A DNA stretch of 12,373 nucleotides, taken from Treponema sp. UBA3662. GTDB taxonomy: Bacteria; Spirochaetota; Spirochaetia; Treponematales; Treponemataceae. How positions within the stretch are numbered: position 1 is the first letter of the stretch; each line of letters starts with the position of its first letter. The translations under genes were made by a program, and so were the position numbers. The DNA lies in assembly GCA_002373205.1 (NCBI GenBank), contig DFJV01000099.1, positions 1 through 12,373 on the forward strand, in the 5' to 3' direction. Shown here one piece after another: positions 6,777 to 12,326 of the stretch. The notes beneath the pieces are model-generated. The model made no database searches, was not told where the DNA came from, and saw only the letters and a program-made list of their open reading frames with translations.

Positions 6777-6820
6777 ATTGCCGGGTGAATTCTTTTTTTT
6801 GCAAAAGAAGGCCCGGCAAT
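6777..6820 (+). terminator. stem-loop after the MIF-like gene
   Basis: ATTGCCGGG (6777-6785) pairs with CCCGGCAAT (6812-6820), and an inner TTCTTTT/AAAAGAA stem extends it. It starts 8 nt after the stop codon. There is no U tract after it, so it may be a 3'-end stabiliser or weak terminator. It contains the -35 of the next promoter. Confidence 0.5.
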
Positions 6821-6827
6821 CTACAAT
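6799..6827 (+). promoter_or_regulatory. probable promoter of the barnase-like/barstar-like pair
   Basis: TTGCAA, 17-nt spacer, TACAAT. The predicted start is near 6834, about 19 nt before the ATG at 6853. The -35 and spacer lie inside the stem-loop that closes the previous gene. Confidence 0.5.
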
Positions 6828-6852
6828 TTACCATTCAACAAACTTAAATACT

Positions 6853-7491
6853 ATGAAAGAAACAAATTCCTCTGGTAACAAAACATTACCCAAAAAACTT
6901 ATAATCTTTTCAATTCTTCTGGCACTACTTTTATTTTCAAAGTTCCTGCTGCCAAAGTTTCAGCAGACCAACCAGACCCAAGGGCAGCCACTTGTAACTA
7001 GCACAATACAGCAGGACTTAGCAAATGAAGAAATACCTGCAATAACAGAAACTGTACCCCAATCTGTACCTGACTTAACTGTACCCGAAGCAGACAGTAA
7101 CAACTGTCCCCAAGAATTTGAAGAAGACACAAGTTCTTCGCTAAATACGCCAAACAATTCGCTGAACGAAGATGGCATTTACACATCAAAAGAAGACGTT
7201 GCCCTTTATATCCACCTGTACAAGCATTTGCCAGACAACTTTATTACAAAGAAAGAAGCCCAAGGTGTAAACCTAAAGGCAGGAAACAAGTGCATCGGTG
7301 GGGACAAATTCCACAACCGGGAAGGCATTCTTCCCAAGGCAAAGGGACGCACCTACACCGAATGTGACATAGATACGCTGGGTAAATCTAGCCGCGGTGC
7401 CAAACGAATTGTATTTTCGAATGATGGCTTAGTTTATTACACAGGCGACCACTACCAAACGTTCGTTCTTTTATACGGAGAAGAAAAGTGA
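6853..7491 (+). CDS. membrane-anchored barnase-type ribonuclease
   Basis: Encodes 212 residues. A basic stretch and hydrophobic segment (about 14-36, KKLIIFSILLALLLFSKF) make an N-terminal signal or anchor without an obvious cleavage site. A low-complexity Thr/Pro/Glu/Gln linker follows (about 37-105), then a microbial guanyl-RNase domain (about 107-212) very like barnase: HLPDNFITKKEAQ, IGGDKFHNREGILP, GDHYQTF. Barnase's catalytic residues are matched: Lys27 by K133, Arg59/Glu60 by R156/E157, Glu73 by E170, Arg83/Arg87 by R181/R185, His102 by H200. The segment between the EAQ helix and IGGD is about ten residues shorter than in barnase. It would cleave RNA after G. No Shine-Dalgarno is visible before the ATG; a TTG at 6778 lies inside the stem-loop and is unlikely. 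Its TGA overlaps the inhibitor's start, so both are made together. Defence, competition or RNA scavenging are all possible. Confidence 0.88.
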   Translation: MKETNSSGNKTLPKKLIIFSILLALLLFSKFLLPKFQQTNQTQGQPLVTSTIQQDLANEEIPAITETVPQSVPDLTVPEADSNNCPQEFEEDTSSSLNTPNNSLNEDGIYTSKEDVALYIHLYKHLPDNFITKKEAQGVNLKAGNKCIGGDKFHNREGILPKAKGRTYTECDIDTLGKSSRGAKRIVFSNDGLVYYTGDHYQTFVLLYGEEK

Positions 7492-7811
7492 GTGAAATAC
7501 GAGGGCTTGCAGAAAATTCAGCGGAAAAAGAATTCCAGGCTGATTCTTTTACAATTGACTTGATTGGAATAGAAACAAAGGCCGGGCTACACAAGCTGCT
7601 TGCCTCTGTTTTAAAATTCCCCGAATACTACGGAAACAATTTGGACGCTCTATTCGACATTCTGTGCGACGAACATCCTTTTTGGGACATAACATTCACT
7701 TCTTGCCAAAAGGCCGCAGAAAATCTTGGAAGCGAATATTTTGAATCCTTCAAGCAAACCTTTACAGATGCAGCAGAGGAGACGTCTTTGGTAAAGGTTC
7801 AGTTTTTATAA
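7488..7811 (+). CDS. barstar-family ribonuclease inhibitor
   Basis: Encodes 107 residues from GTG at 7488, with GGAG 7 nt upstream and a GTGA overlap with the ribonuclease stop codon. The barstar fold is clear: KAGLHKLLASVLKFPEYYGNNLDALFDILCDE matches barstar's [26 protein letters not shown]. The Asp that plugs the barnase active site (barstar D39) is D57 here, D35 matches D53, and barstar's Trp38 is Phe56. The C-terminal strand LVKVQF is also in place. The N-terminal 20 residues are longer than in barstar. It should bind and silence the neighbouring ribonuclease in the cytosol before export, which explains the translational coupling. Confidence 0.9.
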   Translation: MSEIRGLAENSAEKEFQADSFTIDLIGIETKAGLHKLLASVLKFPEYYGNNLDALFDILCDEHPFWDITFTSCQKAAENLGSEYFESFKQTFTDAAEETSLVKVQFL

Positions 7812-7852
7812 GATATACCGAAGCAAAAACAAATTATCGTACAGCGAATAAA

Positions 7853-7930
7853 GCCTACCCCCGATTGGAAGGGCCGCGAAGCGGTTGCCACCAGGCAATG
7901 GAGGCGAAAGCCGGAACCCTGGAAAGCGGG
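7853..7930 (+). repeat. Repeat A, copy 3 (5' half)
   Basis: Begins GCCTACCCCCGATTGG and ends GGAAAGCGGG. It keeps the conserved words GATTGG, GGCAATGGAG and GGAA..GGAAAGCGGG. Its variable hairpins are CCGCGAAGCGG, TTGCCACCAGGCAA and GGCGAAAGCC, each different from copies 1 and 2 but still paired. The 3' half (CCGG hairpin and GGCAT..CCGTCCAA) is missing. It lies 42 nt after the barstar-like gene. Confidence 0.75.
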
Positions 7931-7992
7931 TTAGCAAATAGAGTATGGTCCAGAGAAAAAATTTTCAAAAGACTTAATATGACTACCACTTT

Positions 7993-8168
7993 TTGACAAG
8001 AACCGGTATTATGGTTTCATGGCACATAAGGGGTATTTTTTATATCCTATGGATGTTGCACCCTACGGGTATCGCTTATTTTAGTCTGTACCAAACAACA
8101 TGACTGGCTGCGAAGTCTCCCCGGTACAACGAAAGCCGTAAGAAAGTTTTTCTTGCGGTATTTTTTTT
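7993..8168 (+). ncRNA. candidate small structured RNA with its own promoter and terminator
   Basis: A perfect -35 TTGACA (7993-7998) is followed 16 nt later by a weak -10 TTTCAT, which would start a transcript near 8027. The following 140 nt can fold: AGGGGTAT/ATATCCT, ACCCTACGGGT, and GTACC/GGTAC enclosing GACT/AGTC. It ends in a strong terminator (8136-8168). No ORF with a ribosome-binding site fits, although two very short frames (8011-8103 and 8019-8084) are open. It matches no RNA family I recognise; 6S, SRP and RNase P signatures are absent. Confidence 0.35.
8136..8168 (+). terminator. intrinsic terminator
   Basis: CCGTAAGAAA and TTTCTTGCGG form a 10-bp stem with one G-U pair and a 3-nt loop, followed by TATTTTTTTT. 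It is far from the barstar-like stop (7811), so it more likely ends the candidate RNA at about 8027-8168 than the barstar mRNA alone. Confidence 0.8.
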
Positions 8169-8190
8169 GCCTGCATTTACTTTTAACTGT

Positions 8191-8219
8191 TTGCCCAATC
8201 GTAAAAATAATGCTATGCT
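8191..8219 (+). promoter_or_regulatory. queH promoter
   Basis: TTGCCC, 17-nt spacer, TATGCT. The predicted start is only a few bases before the ATG at 8229. No preQ1-riboswitch-like sequence fits between the terminator and the gene. Confidence 0.45.
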
Positions 8220-8228
8220 AACAGGACG

Positions 8229-8906
8229 ATGAAAGGGCAGATTCAAAAAATCAATTACCAGAAGCAGCTGGACGAAATTCTTAAGAGTATAAATCCTCAG
8301 GAAAAAAAGCCGACGCTACTTTTGCATGCCTGCTGTGGTCCCTGCTCTTCTTATGTTATAGAGTATCTTTCATCTTATTTTGACATTACGATTTTTTATT
8401 ATAACCCGAACATTTATCCTCAAAAAGAATACGAGCGGCGTTTGAATGAATTGAAAGATTTTATTCCCCGCTTTGAGCCGGCCGTAAAAAACAAGGTTAA
8501 GATTGTAGTTTCTACTTATGAGCCAAAGGATTTTTTTGAGGCAACAAATGTCTTGAATGAAGTGGAGCTTCAGCAGGAAGCAGAGAAAGGAATCCGCTGC
8601 AGGCGCTGTTATGAATTCAGGATGAAAAAGGCCTATGCCTATGCAGCTGAAAACAAGTTTGACTGGTTTTGCACAACGCTTTCCATTAGTCCTTTCAAGG
8701 ATTCCTTGATGATAAATGAAATTGGTACCGAGCTTGAGGAAGAAAATTCGGTGCGCTTCCTTACTTCTGATTTTAAAAAGAAGGGCGGTTTTTTAAGGAG
8801 CCTGGAACTTAGCAGGGAATACGGCCTTTACCGGCAGGATTATTGCGGCTGCCTTTATTCAAAGATTAATACTGAAAAAGCTAGGCTTGAAAACCAATCC
8901 AAGTAA
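8229..8906 (+). CDS. queH: epoxyqueuosine reductase QueH (DUF208 family)
   Basis: Encodes 225 residues. QueH carries out the last step of queuosine synthesis, reducing epoxyqueuosine in the anticodon of tRNAs, as the non-orthologous replacement for cobalamin-dependent QueG. The family signatures are all present: LLLHACCGPCSSYVIEYL near the N-terminus (C35, C36, C39), FYYNPNIYPQKEYERRL, GIRCRRCYEFRM (C124, C127), TTLSISPFKDS and the C-terminal YRQDYCGCLYS (C206, C208). The paired cysteines bind the iron-sulfur cluster and extra metal. AGGA lies just 2 nt before the ATG, and the predicted transcript start is also very close, so initiation may be near-leaderless. No other queuosine genes are nearby. 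Confidence 0.93.
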   Translation: MKGQIQKINYQKQLDEILKSINPQEKKPTLLLHACCGPCSSYVIEYLSSYFDITIFYYNPNIYPQKEYERRLNELKDFIPRFEPAVKNKVKIVVSTYEPKDFFEATNVLNEVELQQEAEKGIRCRRCYEFRMKKAYAYAAENKFDWFCTTLSISPFKDSLMINEIGTELEEENSVRFLTSDFKKKGGFLRSLELSREYGLYRQDYCGCLYSKINTEKARLENQSK

Positions 8907-8923
8907 CATTAACTTTGCGAACC

Positions 8924-8960
8924 GTCACGCCGAACTTGATTGGGTCAAACTCAGAATGAC
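8924..8960. repeat. degenerate GTCAT...GAATGAC inverted repeat
   Basis: GTCACGCCGAACTTG..., closing with CTCAGAATGAC. It is one member of the dispersed family GTCATTCCGAACTTG...CGGAATGAC that recurs throughout 10673-11821. It lies between queH and argA. Confidence 0.6.
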
Positions 8961-9007
8961 GTAAAGGGTATGGCTTTAGAAATACAATCTATACAAATTA
9001 ATAGTAA

Positions 9008-9036
9008 TTGATTAAAGGCATGTTCTTTACGATACT
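9008..9036 (+). promoter_or_regulatory. argA promoter
   Basis: TTGATT, 17-nt spacer, GATACT, with the ATG 6 nt after the -10. The transcript would start at the ATG itself. No Shine-Dalgarno precedes the start. Confidence 0.45.
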
Positions 9037-9042
9037 GAAATC

Positions 9043-10470
9043 ATGACAGAAGAAAATTTGATTCATGACAAGGCAGAAAGTATTAGGGACGTAATCCGCT
9101 ATCTTAGGCGCTTTAAGAATGCACTGGTTATTATCTACATTGATGACAAGCTTCTTGATTCTCCGCTTTTTACAAACCACATAAAAGACATTTGCAGAAT
9201 CCATGAAGCCGGGCTCAAAGTTATTGTTGTTCCCGGAGCGAACAAAAGGATAAATGAAATTCTTGAAAAATCGGGAATTGAATGGTCCTTCCACAAGGAT
9301 TACCGCATAACTAAGCCGGAAGCCATGCCCCTGATTAAGATGGCCGCTTTTGATGTTTCCAACCAGATTATGACGGCTCTTGCTGGGGAAAAAACAAACG
9401 CGGTTATTGGAAACTGGGTGCGCGCCAGGGGAAAAGGCATAATCGACGGTTTTGACTATGGCACTACCGGAGAAATTGACAAGCTGCAGGTTGATGCTAT
9501 TGAAAACATTCTTGCCAACGGTTTTGTTCCTATTTTTCCATGTATTGGTTGGAGCCTTGCCGGAAAGCCCTACAACATTTCTTCTATTCAGTTGGCAGAG
9601 CAAATTGCTGTTCACCTAAAAGCGGACAAGCTTTTTTATCTTATACCAGGTGCTTCTATTTCTGCGGAAAGTTTTAAGGTGCCAGATGGAATTGGTACTT
9701 CTCCTGAGGGAAATATTCCAGCAATGAACCTTGAAGAGGTTGATGAATTCCTAAAAGCCAATAAAATTCCAACTAATAAACAATCGGTAAATTCAAATTC
9801 TGAGACTGCCGAACATTCGGTAGTTTCTTCTGTTCCAGAGAATGTTTCACGTGAAAAGATTTTCTTGTTGCTTCAACTTGCAAAGGAAGCATGTAACTCT
9901 GGTGTTACCCGTGTTCATATTCTTAACGGTTCTTTGGACGGAACCATTCCATGTGAAATATTCAGCGATCTTGGTTCAGGGACAATGATTTATTACAACA
10001 ATTATGGTGGAATCCGAGCCATGACCCGTGACGATATTCCTGGCGTTCTTAATGTTATGAAGCCTTTTATTTCTGCCGGGATTCTGCTTCCTCGCACAAG
10101 GGCAGGTCTTTTGGAAGAGTTTCAGCACTACATTGTTTACGAACTGGATGGAGCCATTCGCGCCTGTGCATCCCTTATTCCATACGATGACGGTCAAATG
10201 GAGATTGCAGGTGTGGCAGTTAACAAGACTTTCTCCCACGTGGGCATAGGACCAAAGCTTGTAAAATATCTTGTAAAGCAGGCGGTTAAGCTTAACGCAA
10301 AGAGTGTTTTTCTGCTTACAACGCAAACCGCAGACTGGTTTGAAAACCTTGGCTTTTATGCAGATGATATTTCTACCCTTCCAGAAGCACGCAAAGCAAA
10401 ATGGACTTCTTCCAGAGGGTCAAAGGTTTTGCGCTATGATTTGAATTCTGTTTCACGTGAAACAGAATAA
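9043..10470 (+). CDS. argA: N-acetylglutamate synthase (amino-acid N-acetyltransferase)
   Basis: Encodes 475 residues. It makes N-acetylglutamate from glutamate and acetyl-CoA, the first step of arginine synthesis. Residues about 15-300 form the amino-acid-kinase-like domain typical of ArgA (ALVIIYIDDKLLDS, VIVVPGANKRINEIL, GFVPIFPCIGWSLAGKPYNISS), and about 322-465 form a GNAT domain (IRAMTRDDIPGVLNVMKPF, IAGVAVNKTFSHVGIGPKLVKYLV with the acetyl-CoA loop, WFENLGFY). A Ser/Asn-rich insert (about 240-266) separates parts of the first domain, making the protein slightly longer than the 443 residues of E. coli ArgA. Two parS-like sequences lie inside the frame: one just after the insert (V-S-R-E at 268-271) and one in the last codons (SVSRETE). 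The gene borders the origin region; no other arg genes are seen. Confidence 0.92.
   Translation: MTEENLIHDKAESIRDVIRYLRRFKNALVIIYIDDKLLDSPLFTNHIKDICRIHEAGLKVIVVPGANKRINEILEKSGIEWSFHKDYRITKPEAMPLIKMAAFDVSNQIMTALAGEKTNAVIGNWVRARGKGIIDGFDYGTTGEIDKLQVDAIENILANGFVPIFPCIGWSLAGKPYNISSIQLAEQIAVHLKADKLFYLIPGASISAESFKVPDGIGTSPEGNIPAMNLEEVDEFLKANKIPTNKQSVNSNSETAEHSVVSSVPENVSREKIFLLLQLAKEACNSGVTRVHILNGSLDGTIPCEIFSDLGSGTMIYYNNYGGIRAMTRDDIPGVLNVMKPFISAGILLPRTRAGLLEEFQHYIVYELDGAIRACASLIPYDDGQMEIAGVAVNKTFSHVGIGPKLVKYLVKQAVKLNAKSVFLLTTQTADWFENLGFYADDISTLPEARKAKWTSSRGSKVLRYDLNSVSRETE
9843..9858. other. parS-like site 1, inside argA
   Basis: TGTTTCACGTGAAAAG: one mismatch to the GTTTCACGTGAAAC core. It encodes V-S-R-E-K at the end of the argA insert. 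Confidence 0.6.
10449..10464. other. parS-like site 2, last codons of argA
   Basis: TGTTTCACGTGAAACA is a perfect 16-bp palindrome matching the ParB-site consensus of firmicutes and many other bacteria. It encodes V-S-R-E-T four bases before the stop codon. Confidence 0.85.
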
Positions 10471-10477
10471 ACAAAAC

Positions 10478-10520
10478 TGCAAGGGTGTGATTTGTTTTTA
10501 TAACAGATTACGCTCTTGCA
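10478..10520 (+). terminator. hairpin after argA
   Basis: A 19-bp stem with a 5-nt loop (TTTAT), beginning TGCAAGGGTGTG and ending CGCTCTTGCA, 7 nt after the argA stop. Four positions are G-U pairs when read as plus-strand RNA and would be A-C mismatches in the other strand, so it is a plus-strand RNA structure. No U tract follows. Confidence 0.6.
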
Positions 10521-10672
10521 ACTTCTTCCACCAGTAATTCTGTTTTGCCCTACCCCACTTCCATAATGTCTAAAAGCCAATTTTGAATACACTAGAACCA
10601 GCTTAGATGCCGAAATAAACTTGGCATAACGGTAGTTTTTTAAAGAGGCAATTTCAAAACCCTATTTTTTTT

Positions 10673-10732
10673 CATGCTGAATTTATTTTAGCATCTAACT
10701 TCATAGATTCAGAATTAAGTTCAGAATGACAC
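10673..10732. repeat. two degenerate stem-loops of the GAATGAC family
   Basis: ATGCT...AGCAT followed by ATTCAGAA-TTAAG-TTCAGAATGAC. A diverged member of the same family as the 68-bp repeats. The stretch 10521-10672 shows no gene or clear signal. Confidence 0.5.
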
Positions 10733-10818
10733 TTTTGGAATAGGCTTCATTATTAACTGTTTAACTACTATCTATTGAAAAGAATTTTGCCTTAACAACG
10801 TCTTATAGTAATTTTTTT

Positions 10819-10834
10819 TGTTTCACGTGAAACA
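10819..10834. other. parS-like site 3
   Basis: TGTTTCACGTGAAACA, a perfect match, after a run of eight T. The neighbouring sequence resembles that of site 5 (CTATTGAAAA or TTATTGAAAA upstream in both). Confidence 0.85.
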
Positions 10835-10920
10835 AGTAATAGTAAACCATTGAATTTATGTCATCCTGAACTTGACTCATAATCTCAAATTACGATATCG
10901 AATAATGAATAATTGCTATT

Positions 10921-10988
10921 CTAAACTTGGTTGTAGGCAAGCAAATTTAGCACATATTCTACAGATTCCGAATCAAGTTCGGAATGAC
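10921..10988 (+). repeat. 68-bp direct repeat, copy 1
   Basis: Starts CTAAACTTGGTTGTAGGCAA and ends in the hairpin ATTCCGAATCAAGTTCGGAATGAC-type sequence. It is the same length as the copies at 11617 and 11754 and alignable without gaps; a further shared stretch (TTTATGTTA..GGCA) follows each copy or its neighbour. Confidence 0.85.
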
Positions 10989-11098
10989 GGGCTCTTTATG
11001 TTATGGGCATCGAAGTATATGCAAATAAACAGTTCTTGATTGATGTTAAAAGCATCATCGGAGTAGACTGATAATATCAAAATTGAACCTGTTAAACA

Positions 11099-11114
11099 TG
11101 TTTCACGTGAAACA
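11099..11114. other. parS-like site 4
   Basis: TGTTTCACGTGAAACA, a perfect match, in intergenic DNA. Confidence 0.85.
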
Positions 11115-11274
11115 GATAAATATTATGTTGAAAGCCGTAATTTTATTTTTCGCACATGCACCGTTATTTTCATGACCATAGAAAAAATCGTTGCGAATGA
11201 CGTAAGAAAAGTTAAACACAAAGCTTGTTTGTTTTTAACGATGGAGCTGTCAAAAAAGTTTAAGTCACAGTGTC

Positions 11275-11330
11275 ATTCCGAACTGCTACGCCACATTCGC
11301 ACGCACTTGCTACGAATGTGGATTCGGAAT
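11275..11330. repeat. large two-part inverted repeat
   Basis: ATTCCGAA (11275-11282) pairs with TTCGGAAT (11323-11330), and inside it CCACATTCG (11291-11299) pairs with CGAATGTGG (11313-11321). The outer arms belong to the GAATGAC family. A second inverted repeat (ATGCTGAA/TTCAGCAT) follows at about 11352-11389. Confidence 0.8.
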
Positions 11331-11569
11331 CTATGCACTGCATATGGTGTAGATGCTGAAATTGATTGCAAGCAACCGCGTTCAGCATGACATGGCTTTC
11401 AGGACAGCCCCATGACATAAGGGTCTACAGCACGATGATAAAATTTTCGAAAGCCAACATTCAGTCTATAAAAAATTTTGCTGCCGTGTTTTTGCTTTTA
11501 AAAGATTACCGTGTCTAGCCCGGTAATAACAAAGAGTATTTAACGACTATTTATTGAAAAAAAGTTTTT

Positions 11570-11585
11570 TGTTTCACGTGAAACC
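11570..11585. other. parS-like site 5
   Basis: TGTTTCACGTGAAACC: the 14-bp core is perfect, with one end base off. Confidence 0.8.
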
Positions 11586-11616
11586 GGTAAGGGTAAAACA
11601 TTAACTTTATGTCATT

Positions 11617-11684
11617 CTAAACGCGATTGCAGGTAAGCAAATTTAGTGTCTATTCAACAGATTCCGAAACAAGTTCGGAATGAC
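11617..11684 (+). repeat. 68-bp direct repeat, copy 2
   Basis: Starts CTAAACGCGATTGCAGGTAA and ends AAGTTCGGAATGAC. It follows parS-like site 5 by 32 nt. Confidence 0.85.
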
Positions 11685-11753
11685 AATTTTTTTTATATCC
11701 AATACACCTGTTCAACATGGCTGCTCTTTTTTATGTTAATGGCATTGAATATT

Positions 11754-11821
11754 CTAAATTGAATTGCAGGAAATCAAATTTAAAACCTATTCTACAGATT
11801 CCGAAACAAGTTCGGAATGAC
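11754..11821 (+). repeat. 68-bp direct repeat, copy 3
   Basis: Starts CTAAATTGAATTGCAGGAAA; its last 27 bases match copy 2. It lies 61 nt before parS-like site 6. Confidence 0.85.
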
Positions 11822-11882
11822 ATTCTTTTATATTCAGCATACCTATTTGGCATGACGGTTTCTTTATGTTACAGGCACTGTT

Positions 11883-11898
11883 TGTTTCACGTGGAACA
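11883..11898. other. parS-like site 6
   Basis: TGTTTCACGTGGAACA: one mismatch in the right half. It is only 15 nt from the first DnaA box. Confidence 0.65.
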
Positions 11899-11912
11899 AA
11901 ATTCTCCCCAAA

Positions 11913-12036
11913 TTATCCACAGGGCAAAAAATTCTGAAAAATTCAAACAAATTCATAAATTCTTATAATTAAAGAATTTACAAATTCAAAAAATTCTTTG
12001 AATTCAAAAGGGAAAGTTTTCCAAAAGTTATCCACA
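11913..12036. other. candidate replication origin (oriC): two DnaA boxes around an AT-rich block
   Basis: Two perfect DnaA boxes TTATCCACA (11913-11921 and 12028-12036) point the same way, 115 bp apart. Between them is a strongly AT-rich stretch in which AATTC recurs at 11930, 11940, 11950, 11958, 11983, 11992 and 12001, that is every 8-10 bases over most of its length, close to one helical turn. This looks like an unwinding element with phased repeats. The six parS-like sites to the left and the absence of genes support an origin. dnaA itself is not in the window and only two boxes are seen, so the full origin may extend past the right edge. Confidence 0.6.
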
Positions 12037-12101
12037 GGCTGGGAATTTTATGGGATAAAATCTAAGAAAATATGGTTATTTTTATTCTTTATTCTATAAT
12101 A

Positions 12102-12119
12102 TACACTATATATAGTGTA
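12102..12119. promoter_or_regulatory. perfect palindrome matching the NrdR-box pattern
   Basis: TACACTATATATAGTGTA is a perfect 18-bp palindrome containing ACACTATATATAGTGT, which fits the NrdR-box consensus (acaCwAtATaTwGtgt). It directly follows TATAAT (12095-12100). On the minus strand, TTTACA, 17 nt, TATAGA spans it. NrdR boxes normally occur in pairs about 31-32 bp apart, and no second box is visible. The gene it might control is not in the window. Confidence 0.5.
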
Positions 12120-12130
12120 AAGCATATAGA

Positions 12131-12281
12131 GCCTACGCCCGATTGTAGGGGCGAGTTGCTTGCAACTCGTTGCCGCAGGCAATGGAGGGGTTTATCCCCG
12201 GAACCCCGGAAAGCGGGGACTACAGATAAATTTGACCGGTTCCGAAGGACCGGGCACAGTAAAAGCTGGCATGCCGTCCAA
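12131..12281 (+). repeat. Repeat A, copy 2 (full length)
   Basis: Starts GCCTACGCCCGATTGTAGGG and ends GGCATGCCGTCCAA. Variable hairpins are GAGTTGCTTGCAACTC, GGGGTTTATCCCC and CCGGTTCCGAAGGACCGG; conserved blocks between them are GTTGCCGCAGGCAATGGAG, GGAACCCCGGAAAGCGGGGA and GGGCACAGTAAAA. It follows the palindrome by 11 nt. The open frame across it (12072-12311) is a by-product. Confidence 0.8.
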
Positions 12282-12290
12282 GAAAGTAAT

Positions 12291-12326
12291 AAAAAAAAGC
12301 TGAACAGATAAAATTTTCTGTTCAGC
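12291..12326 (-). terminator. terminator for a leftward gene outside the window
   Basis: GCTGAACAGA (12299-12308) pairs perfectly with TCTGTTCAGC (12317-12326), loop of 8. On the minus strand the stem is followed by eight T (12291-12298), an ideal intrinsic terminator; the plus side has no T run. So the next gene to the right is probably transcribed toward this region. The last 47 bases (12327-12373) hold nothing I can name. Confidence 0.75.

Noticed and set aside
8011..8103. 30-residue hydrophobic peptide gene
   Set aside because: No Shine-Dalgarno, and two frames are open over the same bases, so coding is not supported.
8169..8228. preQ1 riboswitch in front of queH
   Set aside because: No preQ1-I or preQ1-II-like sequence; the short stretch is a promoter region.
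10234..10247. CCCACGTGGG in argA as a seventh parS site
   Set aside because: Shares only the CACGTG centre; the flanking GTTT/AAAC arms are absent.
11317..11325. TGTGGATTC as a third DnaA box
   Set aside because: Two mismatches to the reverse DnaA box, and it forms one arm of an inverted repeat that explains it.
11172..11390. 72-codon open frame in the origin region
   Set aside because: Runs through the inverted repeats at 11275-11389; no Shine-Dalgarno and no recognisable protein pattern.
11717..11968. 83-codon open frame in the origin region
   Set aside because: Covers a 68-bp repeat, a parS-like site and a DnaA box; its composition is that of the DNA elements.
12072..12311. 79-codon open frame at the right end
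   Set aside because: Reads through the palindrome and Repeat A; similar GC-rich frames arise in every copy of that repeat.
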